Source: Acidobacteriota bacterium
Lineage (GTDB): Bacteria; Acidobacteriota; Blastocatellia; Pyrinomonadales; Pyrinomonadaceae
NCBI GenBank assembly: GCA_019247455.1
Contig: JAFAOW010000236.1
Span: 1 to 37,247, forward strand
Reading direction: 5' to 3'
DNA length: 37,247 nt
Numbering within the stretch: the stretch's first letter is position 1; every line of letters starts with the position of its first letter. A program made the position numbers and the translations under genes. The notes below the pieces were generated by a model. That model did no database searches. It was not told where the DNA came from and was given only the letters and a program-made list of their open reading frames with translations. Shown piece by piece: positions 7,924-16,015 of this stretch.

Positions 7924-8908
7924 ACGTGGGCGAAACACCGATCCGGCTGAGGTGGCGTTCGATCTCCGCGAGTACGCCCTCAGCCAGAAAAAGTGCTCTC
8001 CGGCCATCCTCGCCCGTGACGGGGACGAGCGTATCGTTTTCGATCGAATCCAGAAACGAGGATATCTCCGTCCGCAGCGGTTCTGCATCGACGACCTCGA
8101 GTTTTTCAACCCTCATCGCGGCAAACGGGTGTGACGCGTTGCGATCAAGCGAAGTGATCGACACCGTCTTGTCTCCTGTGTCGAGAACTACATAGGCATC
8201 GCGCTGGTAAAATCGCGTCTTTCTCACCTTTCCAACACCCACCCGGGAGGCCGTAATGTTCGCAACAGCGCCATTCTCAAACTCGATCCGCACATTTGCC
8301 GTATCGACCTTGTCGGAGATGACGGGAATCCCTACGGCCTTGATCTCACGGACGCCCACGTCTTCGCCAACGAGCCACTGGATAGCGTCAAGATCGTGGA
8401 TCATCACGTCGAGAACGACGTCGACGTCTAGCGAGCGATTCGGAAAGGGGGAGACGCGATGGATCTCAAAGTAAAGTGGCGAGGTAACGCGCGGCCGAAG
8501 CGCGACCATAGCGGGATTGAACCTTTCGAGCTGGCCGACCATCAGTTTGGCCCCCGATCTCCCGGCGGCTGCTATCATCTGATCGGCCTCTGCGAGTTTT
8601 AGAGCGATCGGTTTTTCAACAAGGACATGAATTCCATTTTCAAGGAAGCCGCAGGCGATCCCGGCGTGCGATTCCGTCGGCGTAGCGATAGAGACCGCGT
8701 CGACCTTCCCGAGCAGCTTTCGCCAATCGTCAAAGATGCCGCAGGAATGAGCACGTCCGACCTCAGCGGCCGTCGCCGGGTCGGTGTCGCAAATACCCAC
8801 AAGTTCGACCCTGCCCTCAGCGGCTAATTCAGAGTAGTTTCGCGCATGGTGGCGCCCTAGACTGCCGACACCTACCGCGGCCACGCGCAGTTTGCGTTTC
8901 TCAACCAT
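7922..8908 (-). CDS. Gfo/Idh/MocA-family NAD(P)-dependent sugar dehydrogenase
   Basis: This 328-residue oxidoreductase has the family's two-domain layout. The N-terminal Rossmann fold carries VGVGSLGRHHARNY (GxGxxG, residues about 12-25) and ICDTD. The motif VEKPIAL, with the conserved EKP lysine, is at about residue 95. The C-terminal substrate domain includes DVVLDVMIHDLDAIQWL, where the HD pair sits at the expected catalytic place. The LGRHHAR form of the nucleotide loop resembles UDP-GlcNAc 3-dehydrogenases (GnnA-type) linked to lipid A genes, but the partner aminotransferase is not here, so the substrate is uncertain. It is divergent from an ArnT-like lipid-linked sugar transferase, which favours an envelope sugar role (inference). 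Confidence 0.9.
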   Translation of the reverse strand: MVEKRKLRVAAVGVGSLGRHHARNYSELAAEGRVELVGICDTDPATAAEVGRAHSCGIFDDWRKLLGKVDAVSIATPTESHAGIACGFLENGIHVLVEKPIALKLAEADQMIAAAGRSGAKLMVGQLERFNPAMVALRPRVTSPLYFEIHRVSPFPNRSLDVDVVLDVMIHDLDAIQWLVGEDVGVREIKAVGIPVISDKVDTANVRIEFENGAVANITASRVGVGKVRKTRFYQRDAYVVLDTGDKTVSITSLDRNASHPFAAMRVEKLEVVDAEPLRTEISSFLDSIENDTLVPVTGEDGRRALFLAEGVLAEIERHLSRIGVSPT

Positions 8909-8957
8909 AATTTGATTGGAAGTCGCTTTTCAGCAATACTTTACATTCTCAATTAAG

Positions 8958-10481
8958 ATGGCTGAAAACACAAAGAACGGCACGGGCAGCGGCCGCGGCG
9001 GCTGGTCGTACTGGCATATTGCGTTTTTCATCCTGGCCATAATTAACGCATTTTTGGGCCTCAATATCGCTCTACTTGGTCCTGATGAGCCGAGGTACGC
9101 CCAGGTGGGCCGCGAGATGCTCGAACGCGGCGATTGGATCACCCCGACACTCGGCGGATTCCTTTGGCTTGAGAAACCCGCGCTAGTTTATTGGCTCGAG
9201 ATCCTTTTCTACCGGCTCTTTGGAATTACGGAGTTCGCGGCGAGGCTCGGCCCCGCTCTGTGCGGAATTGGTACGATCTTTTTCCTCTGGATGATTGCGA
9301 AGATCGCCGCTCGGAGCCTTCCCGATACTTTTCGGGCGCTGCCGGTTTGGGTGTCGGTGGTCGCTGCATCGACTGGCGGAATGATCGCCTTTTCTCACGG
9401 GATCAGTTTTGATCTGGTCGTTACGTTTACCATCACAGCGTCATTGCTCGGTTATTTTGCTTTTGATCACGCCGAGGTCGGGTCATCACAGAGATACTCG
9501 TCACTTTTCGCGTTCTACTTTTTTATTGGGGCCGGCCTGCTGGCAAAAGGGCTCATCGGATCTGTCTTCCCTTTCGGCATCGTCGCGCTGTATCACCTGT
9601 CGAGTCGTCGTCGGCCTCGGCCGGGATTCGTTGTTAGTCTAACCTGGGGTTTGCCGGTGATCGCCGCAGTTGCGGCTTTGTGGTATTGGCCGATGTACGC
9701 GCGGCACGGCTGGCGGTTCGTCGATGAATTCATCATCCAGCAGCACTTTGAGCGTTTTACATCAAACAAATACCAGCATCCGCAGCCGATCTATTTTTTC
9801 CTCATCGTCCTGCCGTTGATGACAATTCCGTGGCTTCCGGCATTCTTTGGTGCTTGCTGGAGAGTAGTGAGGGGGATCGGTAAGAGAGCGGGCACCGGAG
9901 ACGCCTTTTCCTTACGAAACAGCACTATTCTCTTTTCATTGGTCTGGCTCCTCGTGCCGTTGGCGTTCTTTTCGCTGTCTGGCTCTAAACTTCCGGGCTA
10001 CGTTTTGCCGTCGCTGCCGCCCGCGATCATCCTCGCATCAATATTTCTGACGGATAAGATTCGCGACGGGAGAGGATGGAAAATGATGACGATGGCGACC
10101 GCCTTCGCCACGCTTATCGTCTCAATTTGCGCGATCTTATTCTTCCTACCGAAATATGCCCCAACGGACACCGCCAAGTTCTTGATCGAAGCCGCAAACG
10201 GGCGCGGATATTCAGGCGACCGCGTAACGGGAATAATGGTTGTCAGCCACAGTGCGGAATTTTATGCGGCAGGCAGGCTTTTGAGAACGGCCGATGGGCC
10301 TCAAAAGCAGTTCTATTGTGTTGAGGACCTCGCTATGGAAATGAAAGCGTCAGATATCAAGAGGCTTCTGGTATTCGTGCCCAATGCTCATTTGGCTGAA
10401 GTAGTAGATTCGCCGGCAGCACGCAGCCAACTGATCTCAACAAGCGGCGATCTTTCGATAGTGTCTGTTTCCATCGAATGA
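8958..10481 (+). CDS. ArnT-like glycosyltransferase of the GT39/GT83 (PMT) family
   Basis: This is a polytopic inner-membrane glycosyltransferase that uses polyprenyl-phosphate sugars as donors. From the ATG at 8958 it is 507 residues; an ORF start at 8916 exists but would leave only 7 bases to the divergent gene. The family signature is in the first periplasmic loop: LLGPDEPRYAQVGREML (Asp-Glu acidic pair) and GDWITPTLGGFLWLEKP. About 10-12 hydrophobic segments follow, with a soluble C-terminal part of about 100 residues (from around YAPTDTAKFL). ArnT itself adds aminoarabinose to lipid A; here the acceptor is unknown. The stop codon abuts the stop of convergent sua5 with no spacer. Confidence 0.88.
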   Translation: MAENTKNGTGSGRGGWSYWHIAFFILAIINAFLGLNIALLGPDEPRYAQVGREMLERGDWITPTLGGFLWLEKPALVYWLEILFYRLFGITEFAARLGPALCGIGTIFFLWMIAKIAARSLPDTFRALPVWVSVVAASTGGMIAFSHGISFDLVVTFTITASLLGYFAFDHAEVGSSQRYSSLFAFYFFIGAGLLAKGLIGSVFPFGIVALYHLSSRRRPRPGFVVSLTWGLPVIAAVAALWYWPMYARHGWRFVDEFIIQQHFERFTSNKYQHPQPIYFFLIVLPLMTIPWLPAFFGACWRVVRGIGKRAGTGDAFSLRNSTILFSLVWLLVPLAFFSLSGSKLPGYVLPSLPPAIILASIFLTDKIRDGRGWKMMTMATAFATLIVSICAILFFLPKYAPTDTAKFLIEAANGRGYSGDRVTGIMVVSHSAEFYAAGRLLRTADGPQKQFYCVEDLAMEMKASDIKRLLVFVPNAHLAEVVDSPAARSQLISTSGDLSIVSVSIE

Positions 10482-11423
10482 TCAACCGCGGGTCGCACGC
10501 TCAAGACGGTCCATGATAGCAGCGCCGATTCCCTCAGTCGGGACTCGCTCACAATAGATCGTTTCGATCCCCTTCCGGTCGCATTCCCGGAAAAACTCGA
10601 AGAGTGTGTGGGCATATTCATTCAGATCGCCGCAGACCTTGGTCAACTCAAATGTCGCCGTTGGGCTGGATATCCCAATAAACGCGCTATGCCTTTCCGG
10701 TTGGGCAAGGTCCGTAGGATCGATGATCAAAACGCGTGCGTTCGGCGAATAATGCCGGTGCTTGAGTCCGGGACTCCTGACCTCACTGATCGCGAGTTCA
10801 TCAGCCATTTGGATCGAAGGTACTATTTCACGCAATTCCTCATAGGTGACAGCACCCTGCCGGAGAAGGATTGGATCCGGCCCCGTGCAGTCGACAACGG
10901 TTGATTCGAGCCCGATCTCGGTAGGCTCACCCTTCAGAATGCAGTCGATACGACCGTCCAGATCCTCAAGCACTGCCTCCCAGGTCGTGGGACTGGGCCT
11001 CCCGGAAAGATTGGCTGACGGAGCGACAAGCGGCGTCCCAGCCGCCTTAATAAGGCTTCGGGCAATCGCATTCCGCGGCATTCTGATGCCTACGGTATCG
11101 AGGCCCGCGGTTGCGATCAGCGGTACGGCCGGTGTCCTTTCAAGAACGACCGTCAGAGGCCCGGGAAAGAATCGATCGATCAGCGCCTTTGCCGAAGGTG
11201 TAATTTCGGCCGCGAGTATTCCTATCTGCTCAAATGTTGCGACGTGAGCGATCAGCGGATTATCGGACGGCCTTCCTTTGGCTTGAAAGACCTTGCGTAT
11301 GGCCTCTTCATCGAACACATTTGCTCCGAGACCATAAACCGTTTCTGTGGGGAACGCCACAACACCTCCATTCTTAACAAATGAGGCCGCTTCATGTGGA
11401 TCTTGTGTGATCAGGGTCTTCAC
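10482..11423 (-). CDS. sua5: Threonylcarbamoyl-AMP synthase, Sua5 type
   Basis: Sua5 makes threonylcarbamoyl-AMP from threonine, bicarbonate and ATP, the first step of t6A formation at position 37 of ANN-decoding tRNAs. The 313-residue length marks the long Sua5 form. The YrdC domain (about 1-200) has GGVVAFPTETVYGLGANVFD, IRKVFQAKGRPSDNPLIAHV and APSANLSGRPSPT. After it, SPGLKHRHYSP leads into the C-terminal Sua5 domain (about 220-313). The start codon is GTG (complement of 11421-11423). It is divergent from uvrC, 41 bases away, and end-to-end with the glycosyltransferase gene. Confidence 0.94.
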   Translation of the reverse strand: MKTLITQDPHEAASFVKNGGVVAFPTETVYGLGANVFDEEAIRKVFQAKGRPSDNPLIAHVATFEQIGILAAEITPSAKALIDRFFPGPLTVVLERTPAVPLIATAGLDTVGIRMPRNAIARSLIKAAGTPLVAPSANLSGRPSPTTWEAVLEDLDGRIDCILKGEPTEIGLESTVVDCTGPDPILLRQGAVTYEELREIVPSIQMADELAISEVRSPGLKHRHYSPNARVLIIDPTDLAQPERHSAFIGISSPTATFELTKVCGDLNEYAHTLFEFFRECDRKGIETIYCERVPTEGIGAAIMDRLERATRG

Positions 11424-11464
11424 GTCAAAGGGAAATTTAGCATCCCACAGGCTAAAATGTAATT

Positions 11465-13321
11465 GTGACGCTTGCCGAGAAGCTCAAAACCCTTCCGACC
11501 AACGCCGGGATATACATTCACAAGAATGCGGCGGGCAAGATAATCTATGTCGGCAAGGCCAAGAATCTGCGAAATCGCGTTCGCTCATACTTTCATGCGA
11601 GCCGAAATCACGATCCCAAAACGCGGCAGCTTGTAAGGTACATCGCCGATTTCGAATTCATTATCGTCGACAACGAGGTTGAGGCGCTTGTTCTCGAAGC
11701 CAACCTCATTAAGAAACACAAACCTCGGTACAATGTCTTTCTGAAGGACGACAAGTCGTACCCTCACCTTAAGCTCACGAACGAGCCGTTCCCTAAGGTG
11801 GTCATCACTCGAAAGATCGTTCGCGATGGATCAAGCTATTACGGTCCGTTTCTGCCGGCGACGATCGCTCGAAATACGCTGAATTTGGTCAATCGCGCGT
11901 TTCAACTGCGGACCTGCGAGATCGAGATCGACGGGAAGCTCCCGCGGCCTTGCCTTGAATATCATCTGAAGAGGTGTTTGGGCCCCTGTGTTAAGGGCCT
12001 TTGCACGCAGGACGAATACCTCGAGGCCGCGGCGGACGTTCGCACGCTGTTGGAGGGCAGGAACAAGGAGCTCGCCAAGTCTCTCGAGCAGCGAATGTGG
12101 CAGTACTCGGAAGAGAACAAGTACGAGCTTGCTGCAAAATACCGCGATCTCCATCGCACAGTTCTCGCTCTCGGCGAAACGCAAAAAATGGCCACGACGG
12201 CCGAACGCGATGTGGACATTTTTGGCTTTTACCGCGAAAGGCAGCGGCTCGCCCTGCAGTTATTCACCATGCGCGAAGGTCGTATCGTCGGTCGGCGCGA
12301 ATTCTTTTGGGAAGATCTGGCGGACGACGAAACATTCGATTCGGCGGAATTCCTAGGTACGGTGCTGACGCAATACTATTCGACCGATTATGTCCCTCTC
12401 GAGATACACGTTCCTTTCGACTTTCCCGATCGCGCCATTCTTGAAAAGGCGATGAGCGAACGCCGCGGCCGACGTGTCAAGATACAGGACCCGAAGCGGG
12501 GCAAGAACAAGCATCTCCTAACCCTTGTTGAGGCCAATGCCAAGATCGCGTTCGAACAGCGTTTCCGTGTGCTTAAGCCCGACACCGAAAAGGTTCTTGA
12601 AGAACTGCAGGAGCTGCTTGAACTTTCATACTTCCCCGAGAGGATCGAATCCTTCGATATAAGCAACATCTCGGGTTCGGAAAATGTTGCCGGGATCGTC
12701 GTCTTTGAGAATGGTAAGCCTGCGCGCGCTGCTTACCGGCGTTTCATTATCCGCACGGTCGAGGGGGCGAACGACTTTGCCTCGATGAATGAGGCCGTCT
12801 ACCGGCGGTACAAGCGGGCGATCGATGAACAGACTACGCTGCCGCAAGTGGTGTTCATCGATGGCGGTAAGGGCCAGCTTTCAGCGGCCGCCGCCGCCAT
12901 GCAGGCCCTCGATCTTGAGCAGATAAAGCTTGTGGGGCTCGTAAAGCCGCCCAAGCGCCACAGCGAGATCTCGCATTTGCTTATTCACGGGCGCGAGGAC
13001 GAGCCTATCCCTTTCGATCGAAATTCGCTTGCGTTCAGAATGATCCTGAACATTCGCGAAGAAACCCACCGGACAGCCGTGGAATTCCATCGCAAACGCC
13101 GTGAGAAAAGGGATTTCTCATCCGAACTCTCGGAGATCCCGGGCATCGGCGACAAACGAAAAATGAAACTCCTTCGCTCATTTGGCTCTATCGAGAGGAT
13201 CGCCAAAGCGAGTTTGGAGGAACTGAAGCCTTTCGTCGGTCAAAAAGCGGCAGCGTACATAATCGATCACTTCGAGCGACAAAGAGCCCTCGCGCCTTCT
13301 ACCGAACCGACCGCTGATTGA
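11465..13321 (+). CDS. uvrC: Excinuclease ABC subunit C
   Basis: UvrC makes both incisions in nucleotide excision repair together with UvrB. The 618-residue protein has every expected domain. The GIY-YIG nuclease is at residues about 12-95 (GIYIHKNAAGKIIYVGKAKNLRNRVRSY split over the GIY and YVG motifs). A Cys-containing segment (LEYHLKRCLGPC) follows, and the UVR helix pair is at about 200-235. The RNase H-like endonuclease domain carries ESFDISNISGSENVAG and VVFIDGGKGQL. The C-terminal helix-hairpin-helix region has IPGIGDKRKMKLLRSFGS. The start codon is GTG at 11465. The gene appears monocistronic, divergent from sua5. Confidence 0.97.
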   Translation: MTLAEKLKTLPTNAGIYIHKNAAGKIIYVGKAKNLRNRVRSYFHASRNHDPKTRQLVRYIADFEFIIVDNEVEALVLEANLIKKHKPRYNVFLKDDKSYPHLKLTNEPFPKVVITRKIVRDGSSYYGPFLPATIARNTLNLVNRAFQLRTCEIEIDGKLPRPCLEYHLKRCLGPCVKGLCTQDEYLEAAADVRTLLEGRNKELAKSLEQRMWQYSEENKYELAAKYRDLHRTVLALGETQKMATTAERDVDIFGFYRERQRLALQLFTMREGRIVGRREFFWEDLADDETFDSAEFLGTVLTQYYSTDYVPLEIHVPFDFPDRAILEKAMSERRGRRVKIQDPKRGKNKHLLTLVEANAKIAFEQRFRVLKPDTEKVLEELQELLELSYFPERIESFDISNISGSENVAGIVVFENGKPARAAYRRFIIRTVEGANDFASMNEAVYRRYKRAIDEQTTLPQVVFIDGGKGQLSAAAAAMQALDLEQIKLVGLVKPPKRHSEISHLLIHGREDEPIPFDRNSLAFRMILNIREETHRTAVEFHRKRREKRDFSSELSEIPGIGDKRKMKLLRSFGSIERIAKASLEELKPFVGQKAAAYIIDHFERQRALAPSTEPTAD

Positions 13322-13407
13322 CTTTCGCCCCTAACGGGTATACTTTTCGGCTGTTCCTCAACATTTGATCAAGGGCTTTACGGGATTTTCGTTCGGGAGA
13401 TTCTTTT

Positions 13408-13845
13408 ATGCTTATTCGCGTGTTAGCCGCAACTGTTGCCGGTGGGCTGGTCTTCTTCCTCGTCGGCTATATTCTGTTTGCTGTCCTGCTCGATCCGATC
13501 CTTCGAAACTACATGAACCAGTTTCCGGGCGTGATGAAAGAGCCGATGCCGGACATGGTCATGCTCGTTCTTTGGAACCTTGTGACGGCATTCCTCTTCG
13601 CCTTCATTTTTGATAAATGGGCGGGTATTCGAACATTCGTCGGCGGCCTCAAGGGCGGAGCGATCATTATGTTCATACTGATGCTAATGACCGACCTCAA
13701 CTACCTCGCGTTTACGAATCTTTTCAAAGGTTACGTCGGGGTGGTGATCGATGTCATCGCCGGAACGGTGCTCGGGACCCTCGCCTCCGGTGTTATCGGG
13801 TTGGTGCTCGGACTTATGAATAAAGACGAAAAAGCGGCCGCCTAA
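13408..13845 (+). CDS. Small four-helix membrane protein, function unknown
   Basis: This 145-residue protein is predicted to cross the membrane four times (about residues 3-25, 52-72, 78-98 and 108-135). Between the first two helices is a short polar loop with PILRNYMNQFPGVMKEPMP. The ends of helices carry small residues and glycine-rich stretches (AGTVLGTLASGVIGLVLGL). The tail is short and charged (MNKDEKAAA). I do not recognise a named family; it resembles small bacterial integral membrane proteins annotated as hypothetical. The next gene, an AraC-type regulator, starts 16 bases after its stop, so they are likely co-transcribed. Confidence 0.75.
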   Translation: MLIRVLAATVAGGLVFFLVGYILFAVLLDPILRNYMNQFPGVMKEPMPDMVMLVLWNLVTAFLFAFIFDKWAGIRTFVGGLKGGAIIMFILMLMTDLNYLAFTNLFKGYVGVVIDVIAGTVLGTLASGVIGLVLGLMNKDEKAAA

Positions 13846-13861
13846 AGTAAAATGGATATTA

Positions 13862-14278
13862 GTGGAGTATCCTCGACAATATCTTTACTTACGCATTGTT
13901 CGGGCAAAGCTTTTTATTGACGAACGTTACTCGTCGGCGATCGATCTGACGAACATCGCCGGCGAGGCCTGCTTTTCTAAGTATCACTTCTTTCGCGTCT
14001 TCAGATCGATCTACGGACTGACTCCGCATCAATACCTCACGCACGTCCGCATAGAAAAAGCCAAGGAGCTTCTCGCGGACGGCTCTCCCGTGGCGGCCGT
14101 TTGTTATGCCGTGGGCTTCGACAGTATTACCTCCTTCACTGGCCTTTTCAAGAGGAGAACGGGGCTCACCCCGGCCCGATACCAGCTCGCAGAAAATGAG
14201 CGGCGGCGGCGGATGGTCCACCAGGCCGCCGCCTTCGTACCCAACTGTTTCGCCTCCGAACAAGGCTGGAAAGAATAG
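13862..14278 (+). CDS. AraC-family transcription regulator, DNA-binding domain only
   Basis: The 138-residue protein consists almost entirely of the AraC/XylS DNA-binding domain with its two helix-turn-helix motifs. The first is at about 28-50 (TNIAGEACFSKYHFFRVFR) and the second at about 75-105 (PVAAVCYAVGFDSITSFTGLFK), ending with the family signature RRTGLTPARYQ. There is no effector-binding domain, so it may be a standalone regulator of the MarA/SoxS kind or rely on another sensor. The best start is GTG at 13862; no in-frame ATG precedes it. A VOC-family gene follows 61 bases downstream on the same strand, a frequent AraC-VOC pairing. Confidence 0.87.
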   Translation: MEYPRQYLYLRIVRAKLFIDERYSSAIDLTNIAGEACFSKYHFFRVFRSIYGLTPHQYLTHVRIEKAKELLADGSPVAAVCYAVGFDSITSFTGLFKRRTGLTPARYQLAENERRRRMVHQAAAFVPNCFASEQGWKE

Positions 14279-14339
14279 CAATTTTCGAGAATTGAAGACC
14301 GTTGACGCGTCCGCATATGCTGGCGACAATGGTCTCACT

Positions 14340-14750
14340 ATGATCACAAAACTAAATCACGTCTCGATCTTCGTCCTCGACCAGGACAGCGCTCACGATT
14401 TCTATGTCAACAAACTTGGTTTCAAGGTTCACACCGACGCCTCGATGGGTCCCGGCATGCGCTGGCTGACGGTCACGCCGCCGGAGCAGCCCGATCTTGA
14501 GATCAGCTTGATGGCTATCAATGAGGGAATGATGTTTAAGGGTGATTCTGCTCAAAAAATGCGTGACCTCGTCGCGGCCGGAACGTTCGGCTTCGGCGTG
14601 TTTGAATGCAACGATCTGAATGCCACCTACGAAGAGCTGAAGACCAAAGGGGTAGAGTTCAAAAAGCCACCAACAAAAGAGTTCTACGGCTATGAGGCAC
14701 TTTTTAAGGACGATTCGGGAAACTGGTTCTCGCTGGGTCAAAAGGAATAG
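14340..14750 (+). CDS. VOC-family (glyoxalase/bleomycin resistance-like) protein
   Basis: This 136-residue protein has one vicinal-oxygen-chelate module pair. It opens with LNHVSIFVLDQDSAHDFYV and has KLGFKVHTDASMGPGMRWLTV, then a second beta-alpha-beta unit with YEELKTKGVEF and a final FKDDSGNWFSLGQ. A metal-binding His is present in the first strand (NHVSIFV); the terminal acidic ligand could be in the DDSGNWF segment. Members act as dioxygenases, glyoxalases or drug-binding proteins, so the substrate is not known. The longer reading frame starting at 14106 overlaps the AraC gene and is not the real start. Likely co-transcribed with the AraC-type regulator. Confidence 0.88.
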   Translation: MITKLNHVSIFVLDQDSAHDFYVNKLGFKVHTDASMGPGMRWLTVTPPEQPDLEISLMAINEGMMFKGDSAQKMRDLVAAGTFGFGVFECNDLNATYEELKTKGVEFKKPPTKEFYGYEALFKDDSGNWFSLGQKE

Positions 14751-14810
14751 AAAAAACCCGTCGGGAACGGCAAGGCACAGCGACGAAACCTTGCCGTTCA
14801 CCAGCGGGTC
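14751..14810 (-). terminator. Intrinsic terminator downstream of the ARPP-1-like gene
   Basis: An uninterrupted 11-bp stem (GAACGGCAAGG at 14765-14775 with CCTTGCCGTTC at 14789-14799) is enclosed by an outer ACCCG/CGGGT pairing. Read leftward, it is followed by a run of six T (complement of 14751-14756), so it terminates the leftward gene ending at 14845. It may also stop the rightward VOC transcript. Confidence 0.8.
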
Positions 14811-14844
14811 CAGCGGACCTCGATGCAATTAGTTCATCTAGAGG

Positions 14845-15849
14845 TCATGGCTTTTTAACATAACTCTTGTGGACGATAAGCTTCGACTTTTCATCCCGAG
14901 CTTCATAAAGGACATTGTCCTTGTCTTCACGCGTCACGAGCTTGGCACCCGCACTTAGGGCCTGCTCTTTTGGCCGTGCTTTATCCGCATCGTCCAGGAA
15001 GCCTTTTACGGCGTCCGCCTTTACAGGATCCGCGAGCCGCACTCCCCTTGCCTGCGAAACGGCCTCGGTGGCGGAGGCCTTGAGCATTTTCGGCCATAGC
15101 TTTTTGAATAGGGCGTTCGACGCATAAACGTCCGCACTATTGATCTGGCCGTTCACAGCAAACGCGAAACCGATAACATCATCCTGGCCATTGAGCGCGT
15201 TAGAAAGGTGCCGGACATAGTCGTCCACGCTGGCGACAACGCGATCGTTCTCGAGACTGAGCTGAAGGCTTGATTCGGATGTCCGGGAAGTTATATTCCC
15301 GCCTCCGACGCCTTTCGCCAATCGTTCCTGCGCTTCAGAAACCTGTGCCCAGACATCGGACTGCGAACGCGCGCCGTTAGCCGCCATTTTCAGTTCTTTC
15401 GTAACGATCCTGTCGTTCGAGGAAGTGAACTTATCGGAATCCTCGTTGCCGCGCTTCGTCCACCGGCCGGACTCGACACAAAATGCCTCAATACTCACCC
15501 GCCCCGAGCGAGCAGGGATGATAATGCTGACGGCGAGTATTCGGTCCTGCTTGCCGCCTTTGACGATGTCGCCGGATTGGATGAATACATCGAATTCTTT
15601 CGAAAGGTTCTCTACTTCAAGTTCATTTACATCGCCCGTTTCATAAACGCGGAACAGGCCGCGCTCCAGAGCTTCCTGTAAGGTGAGGATATTCCCCTTC
15701 GTGTTCTCGTCCTTCCCGTGAATAAGAAAGATCGACAGGTTTTTGTACGTGAGTGGGGCGGAGACCCGATAACCGGCTGTTTGTGCGGCTGCGGCCGCTA
15801 TTAGAAGCAGACCAGTGGCGAGCAAGCCCGCAATTCTTCTTGCGTTCAT
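14845..15849 (-). CDS. Secreted ARPP-1-like domain protein
   Basis: The ATG at 15849 has an AAGGAG ribosome-binding site at ideal distance and opens a signal peptide (NARRIAGLLATGLLLIAAAAAQ), giving 334 residues. The frame continues upstream to 15945, but that extension is rejected. The body matches the ARPP-1 type domain: a beta-rich start (VSAPLTYKNLSIFLIHGKD), then LTLQEALERGLFRVYETGDVN, a conserved QSGDIVKGGKQDR, and a later stretch with IEAFCVESGRW. The role of this family is not established. Here it is an exported, monocistronic gene with its own terminator. I am fairly sure of the family and know nothing of the ligand. Confidence 0.78.
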   Translation of the reverse strand: MNARRIAGLLATGLLLIAAAAAQTAGYRVSAPLTYKNLSIFLIHGKDENTKGNILTLQEALERGLFRVYETGDVNELEVENLSKEFDVFIQSGDIVKGGKQDRILAVSIIIPARSGRVSIEAFCVESGRWTKRGNEDSDKFTSSNDRIVTKELKMAANGARSQSDVWAQVSEAQERLAKGVGGGNITSRTSESSLQLSLENDRVVASVDDYVRHLSNALNGQDDVIGFAFAVNGQINSADVYASNALFKKLWPKMLKASATEAVSQARGVRLADPVKADAVKGFLDDADKARPKEQALSAGAKLVTREDKDNVLYEARDEKSKLIVHKSYVKKP

Positions 15850-16015
15850 AATTACTCCTTCAAGAGATATCAGGAGAGTGTCGCCGTTTAATACCTGAAC
15901 GCTTGTCAATGAACTTCTTGCAGCCGGTTCTGATGAATTTGGCATTCTGGGCGTTTGAGTTTAGAATTCCCTATCCCATTAACTTAAAAGTCAGCGAATC
16001 GAGGAGATAGCGTCT

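Noticed and set aside
7617-8195. A 192-residue rightward frame across the 7400 gene end and the dehydrogenase
   Set aside because: It crosses a terminator and two supported genes, and is low-complexity Arg/Ser-rich as expected for a shadow frame in GC-rich DNA.
13322-13407. Possible terminator after uvrC (CCC-CTAA-CGGG region)
   Set aside because: The stem is only 3-4 bp and the T-run is broken.
14106-14339. Upstream extension of the VOC gene
   Set aside because: It overlaps the AraC gene out of frame and has no VOC homology; the ATG at 14340 fits the family N-terminus.
15850-16015. TTGACA on the minus strand upstream of the ARPP-1-like gene
   Set aside because: No acceptable -10 sequence lies at 16-18 bases, so it is not called a promoter.
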